From contig KN834782.1 of NCBI GenBank assembly GCA_000827265.1, positions 118,053 through 182,052 of the forward strand: 64,000 bases of DNA. Direction: 5' to 3'. Under the pieces are notes generated by a model. That model was not told where the DNA came from and ran no database searches. It worked only from the letters and a program-made list of their open reading frames with translations. The DNA is from Collybiopsis luxurians FD-317 M1 (taxonomy: Eukaryota; Basidiomycota; Agaricomycetes; Agaricales; Omphalotaceae). Below are positions 43,969-53,890 of the stretch, one piece after another. Within the stretch, counting starts at the first letter, position 1. Each line of letters opens with the position of its first letter. The translations under genes and the position numbers were made by a program.

Positions 43969-46900
43969 ATGTCTGGGGAACCTGCGAAACATTTTGTAAG
44001 TGAACAAGAAAGACGGCATCAAGAACAAGAATGCCAAAGAGCAGCGAGAGCTACAAGGTTCCAGAGAAGAGAGGAGCAATGTGGAGCTTCTACACTGGAT
44101 GACCGCTCAGTTTCATCAGCACCTGCGAGAGGTGCCATACCCTCAAGAATGGGGGAAATTTTGGAACATAATGATAGAAACCCATTTGACCTGGAAAATC
44201 CTGTCGAACACAGGTCTCCTCATGTTCTGGGACACCTGGTCTCAACACCATATGTTTTGAGTCGCTCCCAGCGAGGTCAGCCATATCATATGGCAGCGAG
44301 AGCTGACTCGAGGCTAGCCATGAGGCCAACACAAAGTGCCCCAATAACACCCGAGAAAGGAAGGGAACAAGAAACAATTCATTTATTGGAATTAACTTGT
44401 TCCCCGGAAGATCCTTGAGGCTTTAGTGTGGGAGTCAGCTCGACACGCCCCTTCCACATGCCAACTCATCCTGAGAATGAGGATTATTATGAAGATATTG
44501 GCATATCTCCAACGACACAATATACATCTATAGGAGCGAGACATGAGGTCATCTCCCCATTAGAACATATCAGATGTCCACTTCCTCTCACACCAAGAGA
44601 AGAAGAATCTAAATTTGCATTGCAACAATCAGAACAAGAGACAAGTCAGGGGTTATACTCATTGGGTCCACTCTCATTAAGGGGCCCACGGTCTCTGTTC
44701 AATTTAAAATGGTCTACTCCAATAGTAGAAAGTGATGCGATACAGGCTCAGGGATTGTTGAGCCCAATCCCTGATATAGGTAGAAGAACTGTCTCATCGC
44801 TGGAGCAAAGCAGTCCGTTACCTGCACCTCCAATGACAGAAGAATTCGTGAAGGAGACACAGAATTGGAACTGCGAGAGTTCCTTAATGTCCCCTCCCTA
44901 CCAGAATGTTCATGTCGTACCGTCGACAGAATTAACACATCAATTGGTCGATTTACTTCAAATCAATCAATGCACATGTTTTGAATTAATAAAGGCAATG
45001 CGATATTATATTCAAATTATTAATGGTCGAGACCCAGAAATGAAGGACAATTTCTGGGTACTAGCTGCCTATTTTCAGAAATGTTTAATGCAACGACCTT
45101 CCCAGCTACCTAATGGAATAAATAATGAAATATTCCAGTCGAAAGAAGTATACGAAGGAGCCCTATGGCTATCACAGCTGATTATGGATCCTGAATGAAT
45201 GGAAATGGTGAATGAGGCCACCATGAGGCATCTCAAGTCAATACAAAAATCTCGAATTGACTTTCTGCTCAATACAATAGTGGATAATGAAGAGAGGAAA
45301 ACGCTGAATTCTCCTATGTTATCACTATTAGATAAAGTGGAACAAGGACAATCTGCGAGAGCAGATGACCTTATTGGGGGTTACAGTTATACAAGTCAAT
45401 TTCAGGACCAGCAGAAAATAGCTCAGGTGGCAAAGGAGTATTGTAGATCTATGGGAAATACTACTACTCCAAGTTATGAGGATCTGGAAGAGTTGAGGTG
45501 ACTTCCACCCACTGAACTGGACTGCAGGCTGCTAATAGTACCCGAAGAAAGGGGTGAACACCAGGTGAGGACAGCTGACGGGGTTTGGGAACTCAAACCC
45601 TCCTCAGGAAAGTCTCGAAAGGAGGAGAATGAATTCTTTTCAGAAAGAACTGTGAGACATTTGGCATTGCAAAATGCCAGCGACATGCTGATGAGTGCAA
45701 TAAATCCTCGAGACAAGGATATTCACCTAGCGAAGCAGTACAAGGAAAGAATCCACGGAGATGTGGGAGGCTCATGGGTACTAAGAGCCCAGATGGAATC
45801 AGTGACAGATGAGCCAGAAGCTGCTATGACCACAGGGGATCCTCATATGAGTCTTGAAACCCAAACCAAGCAGGAGATTTTCTCTCCCAGAGCAGAACAT
45901 TTGCAAGCTGGAAGCTCAAAAGTACATATTGGAGGTGAAATTCCTCTCAATGCAGCTCTATGATTGGAAAGATGGGCTACCCGAGACAAGTATGCTGTAT
46001 CAACAACTCGTTTTGCTAATGAATCTCACCCTGTGGATCAATATCCTGAACAAATGGTGACAGAGCCCAATTTGGGATGCTCATTATGGCCAAATCATTT
46101 GGGATTCAGGACTGACGGTCTGACATATCATAGAAGAGAAACACCCAAAGCTTTCCATGAGAATAATCAGTTGGAAGGACCGGGTTGGAATGCAAGGGGT
46201 TTGGTGAATTCCCCAAATACCACTGGACTGGGAATTCCTTTCTCATCTCAATATTCAGATCCTGGAAACACAGCCCAAGTCAGTGAACAGCAAAACCAAT
46301 GGGAGACGTTGGAACCAGGTCAGGTAATATGGTGGAATATGGCATATGCCCCACCCTCAGGGGAAAGGAATGAATTTGAGAATGAAGGATTTAACTTTGT
46401 GAGAAGTCGAGATGACTGGGATCTCTCATTTTCTGAAGACCAGCTTCACCCTTCAGCTCTCAAGACTCATCACCCAATGCCCCCACTAGAGAAAAAGGAA
46501 TTCACCCCCCTACAAAATGTAAAGGGTAGAGGGAAAGTGGTTAATCCTTTCGCTAGGGAATTGAGTTGTCAGACTTCCAAACCACCGAGAATCACAGAAG
46601 TCCCTCCTCAACAGCCTGCAGTTCAACAAACAGTGCATGTCCCACCACCAGTAGTTGTGGAAACCGTACCGCAGGCTGCAGGATTCACTTTACCTGTATT
46701 TACAGCTGCTTCTAGGCAATATGTCCATCCAACTGGCAGAAATTTTGACTTGATACCTGCAATTCCACATAGAACACCTGGACAAGTAACAAATGATTAT
46801 CACCCTATCATCTCAATGCATCAGGAATCTGCGAGAGTTCCAGCTGAACAATATTGGAGATCGGGGACTCGAGAATATAGACCCTACATAGTGGAGCTGA

Positions 46901-47515
46901 TGTATGACTACTTGAATCGTGCCAGTACCTACAGAGGGTATGGAGTAGCAGGAGCTCCAGGAGGACCCCTGTATGGAGGAGTCACACAGACAGGAGGAAT
47001 TAGTGATGGAAATTTGGAAAGAGAAAGAGATAGTAGAAATGGCAGTTTTAGAGGGGGATCTGGAGGTGGTGGACCAGGGGGACTGGGGGGACCAGGAGGA
47101 CCAGGTAGCCCAGGAGGACCACCCAATAATCCTGACAATTGGGGTTCAAATCACGATGCATATTGGCACCTGGCAAATGGATGGGTAGCTGTACAAGGCC
47201 CCAGAGGTGAGAGAGGAGAACTGGGTCCTGCAGGATGAGACGCAAGTCAGATTCTGGAATTCAATCAGCAAAAAGATTGATTAAATAAGGAAGCAAAACT
47301 CGATGTCAAAAAACCTGACCCTTTCGATGGTTCTGATAGGTGGAAATGGGAACCTTTCCTCTCGCAAGTCTGCCGCACTTTCATGGCCAAGCCTACTATC
47401 TACGAGAATGACTCAGATAAAATTGGTTTTGCTGTCTCATATCTGACAGGGGCAGCAGCTACTCACTACAATAATTTGCTGAAACAGGAAGAGGCTGGGA
47501 TCCCTGTCCCTGCTC
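43969..47515 (+). pseudogene. Gag with about 1,100-residue N-terminal extension, copy 2
   Basis: A single frame from ATG 43969 runs through to the Gag core, broken only by TGA codons (44416, 45196, 45499, 45961, 47236 and one near 47278). Several of these are CGA in copy 1. Regions: Gln/Glu-rich N-terminus (SEQERRHQEQECQRAARATR), middle part (EYCRSMGNTTTPSYEDLEEL), a Pro-rich segment (QQPAVQQTVHVPPPVVVET), and a Gly/Pro collagen-like tract (GPGGLGGPGGPGSPGGPP, about 47080). The Gag core (KPDPFDGSDRWKWEPFLSQ, GFAVSYLTGAAATHYNNLLK) is truncated by the internal deletion. The zinc knuckle is lost. Confidence 0.75.
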
Positions 47516-47519
47516 TCTG

Positions 47520-48478
47520 TACTCAATCTGTTGTTCTTTTGGAAAGGAAGCAGCAAGGACGTACATCACTATGTACAAAGCTGCCATACTTGTATAAGAT
47601 CCAAGGCTAGAAGAACTCTCCAATATGGGAATCTGAAACCTCTACCCATTGGGCAAAGACCCTGGAGCTCAATTTTGATGGACCATATAGTTCAACTCCT
47701 GAAAGCAGGAAAGGAACAATTTGATGCAATCCTAGTAGTAGTAGATTGGCTCACAAAACAAGCCATCTATATTCCCTGTCACATGACAGACACTGCAAAG
47801 GATTTCACAAGACTATTCCTCAAAAATGTATTCTCGAAACATGGGCTACCAGTGGATATTGTCTTGGATCAGGGAAGCTTGTTCATCTCCCAGTTTTGGA
47901 AGGAATTGTGTAAGATACTTGGTATCGAGTCTCATCTCTTGACGGCATATCACCCTCAAATGGATGGGCAGACAGAGAGAACTAATCAAAGCCTCAAAGG
48001 ATACCTAAGAATCTATACATCTTACAACCAAGACGACTGGGATGCCTTATTACCTATCACAGAATTTGTATACAACAACACTCCCCATTCAACTACAGGA
48101 TTAGCACCCTTCTTTGCAAATAAAGGATACCATCCGAAACTTCCAATTAACCTATCAAAGGTGAATGACTCGGAAGCAAACCAGTATGCTACTGAATTAA
48201 ATGAAATACACAAATATTTAAAACAACAAATATACGAAGCGAACGAGGCAGCAGCGAATCAGTTCAATTGCCACCGTGCCAGAAATCCCAATTGGAAAAA
48301 GGGTGACCAAGTCTGGCTGGACATGGGTAACATCCGAACAAGAAGGCCTACCAAGAAATTGGATCACAAGTGGACAGGACCCTATATGATACTCAATAAA
48401 ATAGGATCTCATGCATATCAACTCGAGTTACCGGGGGACCTACAATGAATCCACAATGTATTCCATGTTGATAGACTA
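47520..48478 (+). pseudogene. Integrase with partial zinc domain, copy 2
   Basis: Begins at the deletion junction within the zinc-binding region (WKGSSKDVHHYVQSCHTCIR) and stays open to 48448. Catalytic residues lie in MDHIVQLLKAGKEQFDAILV, IVLDQGSLFISQFWKELCKI and YHPQMDGQTERTNQSLKGYL. KKGDQVWLDMGNIRTRRPTK marks the C-terminal domain. A TGA after LPGDLQ separates it from NVFHVDRLKPHH and the chromodomain. The core looks intact, but its normal upstream pol is absent. Confidence 0.85.
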
Positions 48479-48490
48479 AAACCCCACCAC

Positions 48491-48820
48491 ATGGATCCCT
48501 TCCAGCGAGTGGTATTGCCTCCCCCACCAATCTTCATTAAAGGGGAACCGGAATATGAAGTTGAGTTGATAAAAGACAGTCACCCAATGGGAGAAACGGA
48601 CAGAGGAATCCAGTATTTAATCAAATGGAAAGGGTATGATGAGGAGTCCTGGATTCCCTGGAAAGGTATGGTAGGAAGTATTGATTTGATTCACGAGTGG
48701 GAGAAAGCACACCCAAGAAAACAAAAGTTACCTCTTGAGCTCCTCAAAGAACTCAAAAGCCTTGCCCTGCAAGACAAGGAGGAAAGGGAGTTGAGACAGG
48801 CAGTCAAAGCTGTCATTTAA
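48491..48820 (+). CDS. Chromodomain, copy 2
   Basis: PPPPIFIKGEPEYEVELIKD then YLIKWKGYDEESWIPWKGMV and IHEWEKAHPRKQKLPLELL. Identical domain to copy 1, ending at TAA 48818-48820. It tells the element from non-chromodomain gypsy lineages such as the remnant at 11880-13440. Confidence 0.85.
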   Translation: MDPFQRVVLPPPPIFIKGEPEYEVELIKDSHPMGETDRGIQYLIKWKGYDEESWIPWKGMVGSIDLIHEWEKAHPRKQKLPLELLKELKSLALQDKEERELRQAVKAVI

Positions 48821-48858
48821 TTGGGAGAAACGACTCTCGAAATTGAAACCTCAACCTT

Positions 48859-48870
48859 AAAGGGGGGGTA
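48859..48870 (+). other. Internal polypurine-like tract after pol, copy 2
   Basis: AAAGGGGGGGTA lies 40 nt past the pol stop and resembles GGGGGGGGTAA at 53180-53190. It may be the ancestral polypurine tract, from before the antisense module was acquired. Confidence 0.5.
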
Positions 48871-49026
48871 AAAGCAATACTTCAAGTTTTCGTTTCCAAT
48901 TTCTCAACACGTTTCTCTTTACTATTATCAAAAATCATAACAAATTCACGATTGTATTTCAGGGAAATAAAGTATACAGTGGGCATAGATTGGGATATAC
49001 AGGTACAGAAGGCTGGAATAGAAGGA

Positions 49027-49970
49027 CTAGTCAAAGGACGACTCGCTTAATTCATCATGTTTGGCTCGAACATCGAAAGGGATTCCAAATACTTCCTCCA
49101 GTTCCCAGGCATATAAATCCTCAACACGCTCGATCTCCATCTGCTCCTGTATATCCTGCAAGGACAGAGCCATATGGAGGCTGGGATCTGCCAATTCATC
49201 TTCATTCTTCTCGACCAATGAATAGGTCAAAGGATCCTCCCCGGTGTGAACAAAATAGGCATTAGGGTGACCAGACAAAAAGATCACTACAGGAGATGTA
49301 TTGTGAGTCTCAATGAGAGTACTGGGAAGGGAAGTGGTATTGAGAGAAGGAATGAAATTGGATAGGGAATTGGGAGTGGAGTCACTCTTTGTCTCAAAAG
49401 GAAAGGATTCAGATGAAGGACCACCCCATATGTCCATAGGGGCAACAGTGCTAGTAGTTACTGGTTCCAAGGGCAGATCTCCAATATTCAAGAGACAATG
49501 AAGCTCCTCATAAACGCTGTGAAATTGAGATAATTCAACTCCACGCCCCTGGGCCAAAGCTTCAGCAGCCAGTTGGAGGTTGTGGGACTCAACGAGAGAG
49601 TCTCACAACTCCTTAATAACCTGATCCTGCTCCTTAATGGTCACCTCAGCAGTTTTGTGAAGATATCTGGCTTCCTGGGCAACTCACTAGGAAGGATCAG
49701 TAAGCCATGGAAACCCTATGACAAGTTGAAATGACATACAGACGACTCGAGCATCTTATCTTCAAATTCCTGTGTGGTTCGACTCAAGAGTTCTCGCAAC
49801 TCGTGGATCTCATTGGATTGACCCTTGACAACCCTCTGCAGTTGCCCAAACTCACAACAAGCTTGGTTCACAAGGACATCCTGATCAGATACGACTTGAG
49901 AAATACTCTCAGCAGCATCAGCGAGATGATCTAGGAATGAAGCAGAGTCAAAGGGAGAAGGGGAAGCCAT
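49027..49970 (-). CDS. aORF2 (antisense coiled-coil protein), copy 2
   Basis: ATG at 49970 gives MASPSPFDSASFLDHLADAA, then NQACCEFGQLQRVVKGQSNE and IHELRELLSRTTQEFEDKML. An intron about 53 nt long follows (near 49690-49745), then the second exon with coiled coil (KEQDQVIKEL region, one TGA) and the open frame from 49557. It ends EVFGIPFDVRAKHDELSESS then FD, TAG at 49027. It stops about 200 bp from the chromodomain stop on the other strand. No family recognised. The coiled coil suggests self-association or partnering with aORF1. Confidence 0.6.
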
Positions 49971-50021
49971 GACAAGGGAGGATCTCAAAATGAGGATAGA
50001 AAAATAGTCTCAAAAAAGTAT

Positions 50022-50030
50022 CCTTTTATT
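50022..50030 (-). promoter_or_regulatory. TATA-like box of aORF2, copy 2
   Basis: AATAAAAGG on the minus strand, 52 nt before the aORF2 ATG. Matches 16814-16821 in copy 1. Confidence 0.45.
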
Positions 50031-50056
50031 GAGACAAGGATGCCCAATATGAACCT

Positions 50057-50349
50057 AATAAGGGATGAAATGTGCAGCCACATGCATATGCCTCATGGAA
50101 ATTTTTGAATACTTTGATTCTCAGGAGATATCTTATTTTGAACCCAGGGCAACTTCTTATTTCACACAAAGGAGGGGCCCAAAAAAGAAAAAGATTTAAT
50201 TTAGGAAGGGAAATACAAAAAATTTGGAATAAGGATCTATCAATATACAAAAAATCTATGAGCCAAAAGTCCTAGGAACTACTGGAAGAAGGCTTTGTGG
50301 GCAAGGCAGCAGCAAACTGCCCTCAGACCAACTCAAAAAGCTAGTCGAA
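50057..50349. repeat. Duplicated gap flank (left)
   Basis: Bases 50057-50341 are identical to 50847-51131. The last bases before the gap (CTAGTCGAA) differ from CTGTCGAAG by one inserted base. Confidence 0.9.
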
Positions 50350-50846
50350 NNNNNNNNNNNNNNNNNNNNNNNNNNNNNNNNNNNNNNNNNNNNNNNNNNN
50401 NNNNNNNNNNNNNNNNNNNNNNNNNNNNNNNNNNNNNNNNNNNNNNNNNNNNNNNNNNNNNNNNNNNNNNNNNNNNNNNNNNNNNNNNNNNNNNNNNNNN
50501 NNNNNNNNNNNNNNNNNNNNNNNNNNNNNNNNNNNNNNNNNNNNNNNNNNNNNNNNNNNNNNNNNNNNNNNNNNNNNNNNNNNNNNNNNNNNNNNNNNNN
50601 NNNNNNNNNNNNNNNNNNNNNNNNNNNNNNNNNNNNNNNNNNNNNNNNNNNNNNNNNNNNNNNNNNNNNNNNNNNNNNNNNNNNNNNNNNNNNNNNNNNN
50701 NNNNNNNNNNNNNNNNNNNNNNNNNNNNNNNNNNNNNNNNNNNNNNNNNNNNNNNNNNNNNNNNNNNNNNNNNNNNNNNNNNNNNNNNNNNNNNNNNNNN
50801 NNNNNNNNNNNNNNNNNNNNNNNNNNNNNNNNNNNNNNNNNNNNNN
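50350..50846. other. Assembly gap (497 N)
   Basis: N run lying between two identical 285-bp segments. ORFs drawn across it are artefacts. Confidence 0.98.
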
Positions 50847-51059
50847 AATAAGGGATGAAATGTGCAGCCACATGCATATGCCTCATGGAAATTTTTGAAT
50901 ACTTTGATTCTCAGGAGATATCTTATTTTGAACCCAGGGCAACTTCTTATTTCACACAAAGGAGGGGCCCAAAAAAGAAAAAGATTTAATTTAGGAAGGG
51001 AAATACAAAAAATTTGGAATAAGGATCTATCAATATACAAAAAATCTATGAGCCAAAAG

Positions 51060-52993
51060 TCCTAGGAACTACTGGAAGAAGGCTTTGTGGGCAAGGCAGC
51101 AGCAAACTGCCCTCAGACCAACTCAAAAAGCTGTCGAAGTTGGCTGAGTTCATCATCTCGCGACTTTGACTCTTCCGCTGCGACTCAATGGGCCTCCTCA
51201 CTTGCAGCCAACTTCTTCTTTAGCTCCTCTATCTTGCCATCCTGAGCTTCCAATGCTGCCCTTAATTGCTGAACCTCCTGTAAGATATCCTATCAAAAAA
51301 CTAAACCAGTCGAAAGAGAAGAAAGGAACTTACCGATGACTGAACATCACCTTTGAAATGCCTTACGAAGGATTTCAGACGAGCTAATTCCTCATCCTTC
51401 TCCTCCAACTGACTTTCCCGCAAGGACACTTGCTCCTTCAAATGGAGATTCTCGGTCTCCAGACAATCCAACTTCCACAATAAAGCTTGATACTCCCAAT
51501 ACGCTCAGAGGAGTTCATCCTGTTGAGAATCAACAATGTTTGCAGAAGTCATATTCATAACTGTTAGCGACTCAATGAATCGAAGCAGGGATTTGCTTGA
51601 GAATGGTGCAGGTGGCTCAGAAGGGGAGTGCTGCTAAAGGAACATGAAAAATGGTAAACGACTAGATAAATCTGCAGAAGTGTGGGATTGCACACCAATT
51701 GTTCTTCGAGATCTGCAAATGCTCCTTGAATCATTCCATCCACCAGAGCCCATAAATCCTGCTCAAGCATCTTCTTCCTGGGACCAGCAAACAATGATGC
51801 CATCCTTGTAACCACATGTTCTACGGCAGTCTGTATCACTGAAGAGGTTAATTAGTACGGACATGCAAAAAGAAAAAGAGTTTTAACTGAGACTTACTTT
51901 CATCCCGAGTCAGAGAAGACCCATTGGAAGGGACTTGCTTGATGAGAGGTTCAAAAAACCATGTTTTCAAGCTGGAAACCTTGCGATAGGACCAGTTATT
52001 GCTGGCCTTCCAGACAGGGGCAGAAGGTGTCAGAACAGGGACAGGGGGAGGTGGAACATCTTCGGGATAATCCAAAGTCATGGCATCCAGCTCTTCTGGA
52101 GCGCCCATCTCCACATTGACATCTGCAGTGTCGCAAATGACCTCCTTCCCCTTACAATACAAATTCGGAACAACCTGTTTGCGACTTGACTCCCCTAAAT
52201 GTATCCCCTCCTGTCAAAGGAGCTGACTCTTTCAAATGGCATTCGAAGAGACAACTAGGAAGATAATGAGTACTATAACAACCCTAGACTCATTGAACTC
52301 ACCAGCTTTCCTTTTGCCTTCCGAAACCCTCAGCCTGTCCAACGATAAACCTAACTCCTCAGGATGATTACAGTAGTAAGGGATTTTTTGCAACCCCATT
52401 GTTAAGGCATTCCATTCCTTGCCCCGAATAGCAAACAGCCCTCAACTTGACATGATACGATAGGCAACAATGAGGGGGAGCTTAGCAAGGATGTGGAATT
52501 GGAGGAGACAAAAGATACTCTTGAAGGAACAAAACTTCTTGCTAGAAGGATAGTTTGCTTTGCAAGTACTACACAATAAAGAGTCAGGGCAAAGGGAGCA
52601 GGAGGAGCAAAGATTATGCGACTCGCAATATTTGCAAGATGGGTAGTTCCCAAAAATGTTCCTCCACTCTTTGACATCTACCCTATCCAAAACCTTGGGA
52701 CTCAAATTGGCGAGATAAGTGTCCTCATAAATAGGCTGGAGGCCAGTAGGAAGGGAAGGGGGAATGCAGTCCATAATTGAAATCAAGGGATAGCTGAGAC
52801 ATGTACTGCACTCAAAGGCCACACGTCGCATCTTCTTGGCTGCTGGGGGAGCAGAGGGAAGAGCATTGGAAAAGGGAACCATGGACGCTGATTGGAGGGA
52901 CTGCAGAATTTTGATAATCAGTTGGGGTTGCGACCCTCCTGAAGCACTTGATGATGTGATAGGCTGGTCGGAAAACGCTTGAGAAGACAACAT
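51060..52993 (-). pseudogene. aORF1 (antisense Cys-cluster/coiled-coil gene), copy 2
   Basis: ATG at 52993 (MLSSQAFSDQPITSSSASGG). Then MRRVAFECSTCLSYPLISIM, PTGLQPIYEDTYLANLSPKV, and the Cys cluster (CKYC...CSSCSLC...CSTC...FC). FHILAKLPLIVAYRIMSS precedes a TGA that is CGA in copy 1. Introns (GT-AG) follow GKRKAG, DES, EEQL and DVQSS. The acidic linker reads EELDAMTLDYPEDVPPPPVP, then EHVVTRMASLFAGPRKKMLE. The coiled coil (KNLHLKEQV..., AALEAQDGKIEELKKKLAA) ends PTKPSSSSS, TAG near 51061. About 600 codons when joined. Probable zinc-binding, oligomeric protein; cellular role unknown. A second copy of its 3' end precedes the gap. Confidence 0.7.
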
Positions 52994-53040
52994 AGTGGTA
53001 AGAGGAAAAGAAGAAATTGACTCAAAAACCCAGAGTGCCA

Positions 53041-53050
53041 GCTTTATAAG
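53041..53050 (-). promoter_or_regulatory. TATA box of aORF1, copy 2
   Basis: CTTATAAAGC on the minus strand, about 50 nt before the aORF1 ATG and between it and the LTR. Conserved in copy 3. Confidence 0.5.
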
Positions 53051-53179
53051 GGCTTTGGACTTAGAGTTTTTGATTGAAATTCGGCAGCCGGCACATTGAA
53101 AACTCAATCTGACAGCATGACAGTCACAACACTGTGTTACATCAAAAGCTACACATCCTTTTGAGGGCTCAAGGCCCTT

Positions 53180-53190
53180 GGGGGGGGTAA
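53180..53190 (+). other. Polypurine tract, copy 2
   Basis: GGGGGGGGTAA immediately before the 3' LTR, the plus-strand primer site of LTR elements. Confidence 0.8.
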
Positions 53191-53885
53191 TGTCATGCCC
53201 TACACTATTTTTTCTGCTCTTTCCAACCACTACACTCACCACACGACTCGATAATAGTCTTACCAATTAATTCGGCTCTCTAAATCTGACACGCATTTTG
53301 TGAGGCAAACTAACCAGTTGCTCATTCCAAACTTCTATTCACAAGACCACATGTCTCCCCGCAGAGTATAAAAGCCTTGTACCTACATCTCCCATGATAA
53401 TGCTGTTATTACCTGAACTATCTTGATCTGTGTTATTTCTGTTCACTTGTTCACTAGTCTATAATATTATTCTGCTTAACACCGAGTTGAGCAAACCCCA
53501 TTGACACCAAGTCACTGGCATATCCACTTCTCACTTGTCGAACCAATTGACAAGACTATTTGACTGCCATAGCCTTTTGAATATTCTGTCTCGTAGGGTA
53601 AACGGACACTGAGTCACAAACCTTCCGAGTCAACCCTCATTAATACTGTCTTAATGAGTTCTTTCAATATACTATTTCTAGTTGCACCGAGCTACTAGAT
53701 TTATTATTTGACACTCGAGGATCATTCCTCCACATCCAATACCAAAACTGTACAGGACTTGTTCACCTGTTGTACATAGCAACTCCCCATTATGTATTCT
53801 GTCTCAGCTGTGGTATAATAAAATACTTTCTATTCATTGAACCTGCTACAAGCTTCTAACAACAAAGGTAGTAAAGGTCCTAACA
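53191..53885 (+). repeat. 3' LTR of copy 2 (695 bp)
   Basis: TGTCATGCCC to GGTCCTAACA. The same length as the 5' LTR, with about 5% difference nearly all C/T or G/A. Confidence 0.95.
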
Positions 53886-53890
53886 CACAG
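53886..53890. repeat. Target-site duplication, right (CACAG)
   Basis: Follows the 3' LTR and matches 43241-43245. The target sits at the 3' end of an intron of the host gene (ctgacacag, then TGCAGAACACAATTG). Confidence 0.9.

Larger units (their letters stand above)
43246..53885 (+). mobile_element. Chromodomain Ty3/gypsy element, copy 2 (full ends, RT deleted)
   Basis: Two 695-bp LTRs (43246-43940 and 53191-53885) are flanked by the perfect 5-bp duplication CACAG. Sense order is primer site, Gag, integrase, chromodomain. Antisense order from the 3' end is aORF1 then aORF2, then the polypurine tract before the 3' LTR. About 2 kb present in copy 1 (its 19313-21290) is missing between Gag and integrase, joined at a TACT shared by both edges. 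Protease, RT and RNase H are therefore absent, and any movement after the deletion needed enzymes in trans. The LTRs differ at about 38 sites by eye, almost all transitions. Confidence 0.92.

Noticed and set aside
43885..44377. Minus-strand ORFs over the Gag start
   Set aside because: Mirror the sense Gag frame in both copies and lack start context, introns or motifs, unlike aORF1 and aORF2.
50256..51040. Several ORFs spanning the second N run
   Set aside because: They exist only because N codons are read as open; the flanks are duplicated aORF1 3' sequence.
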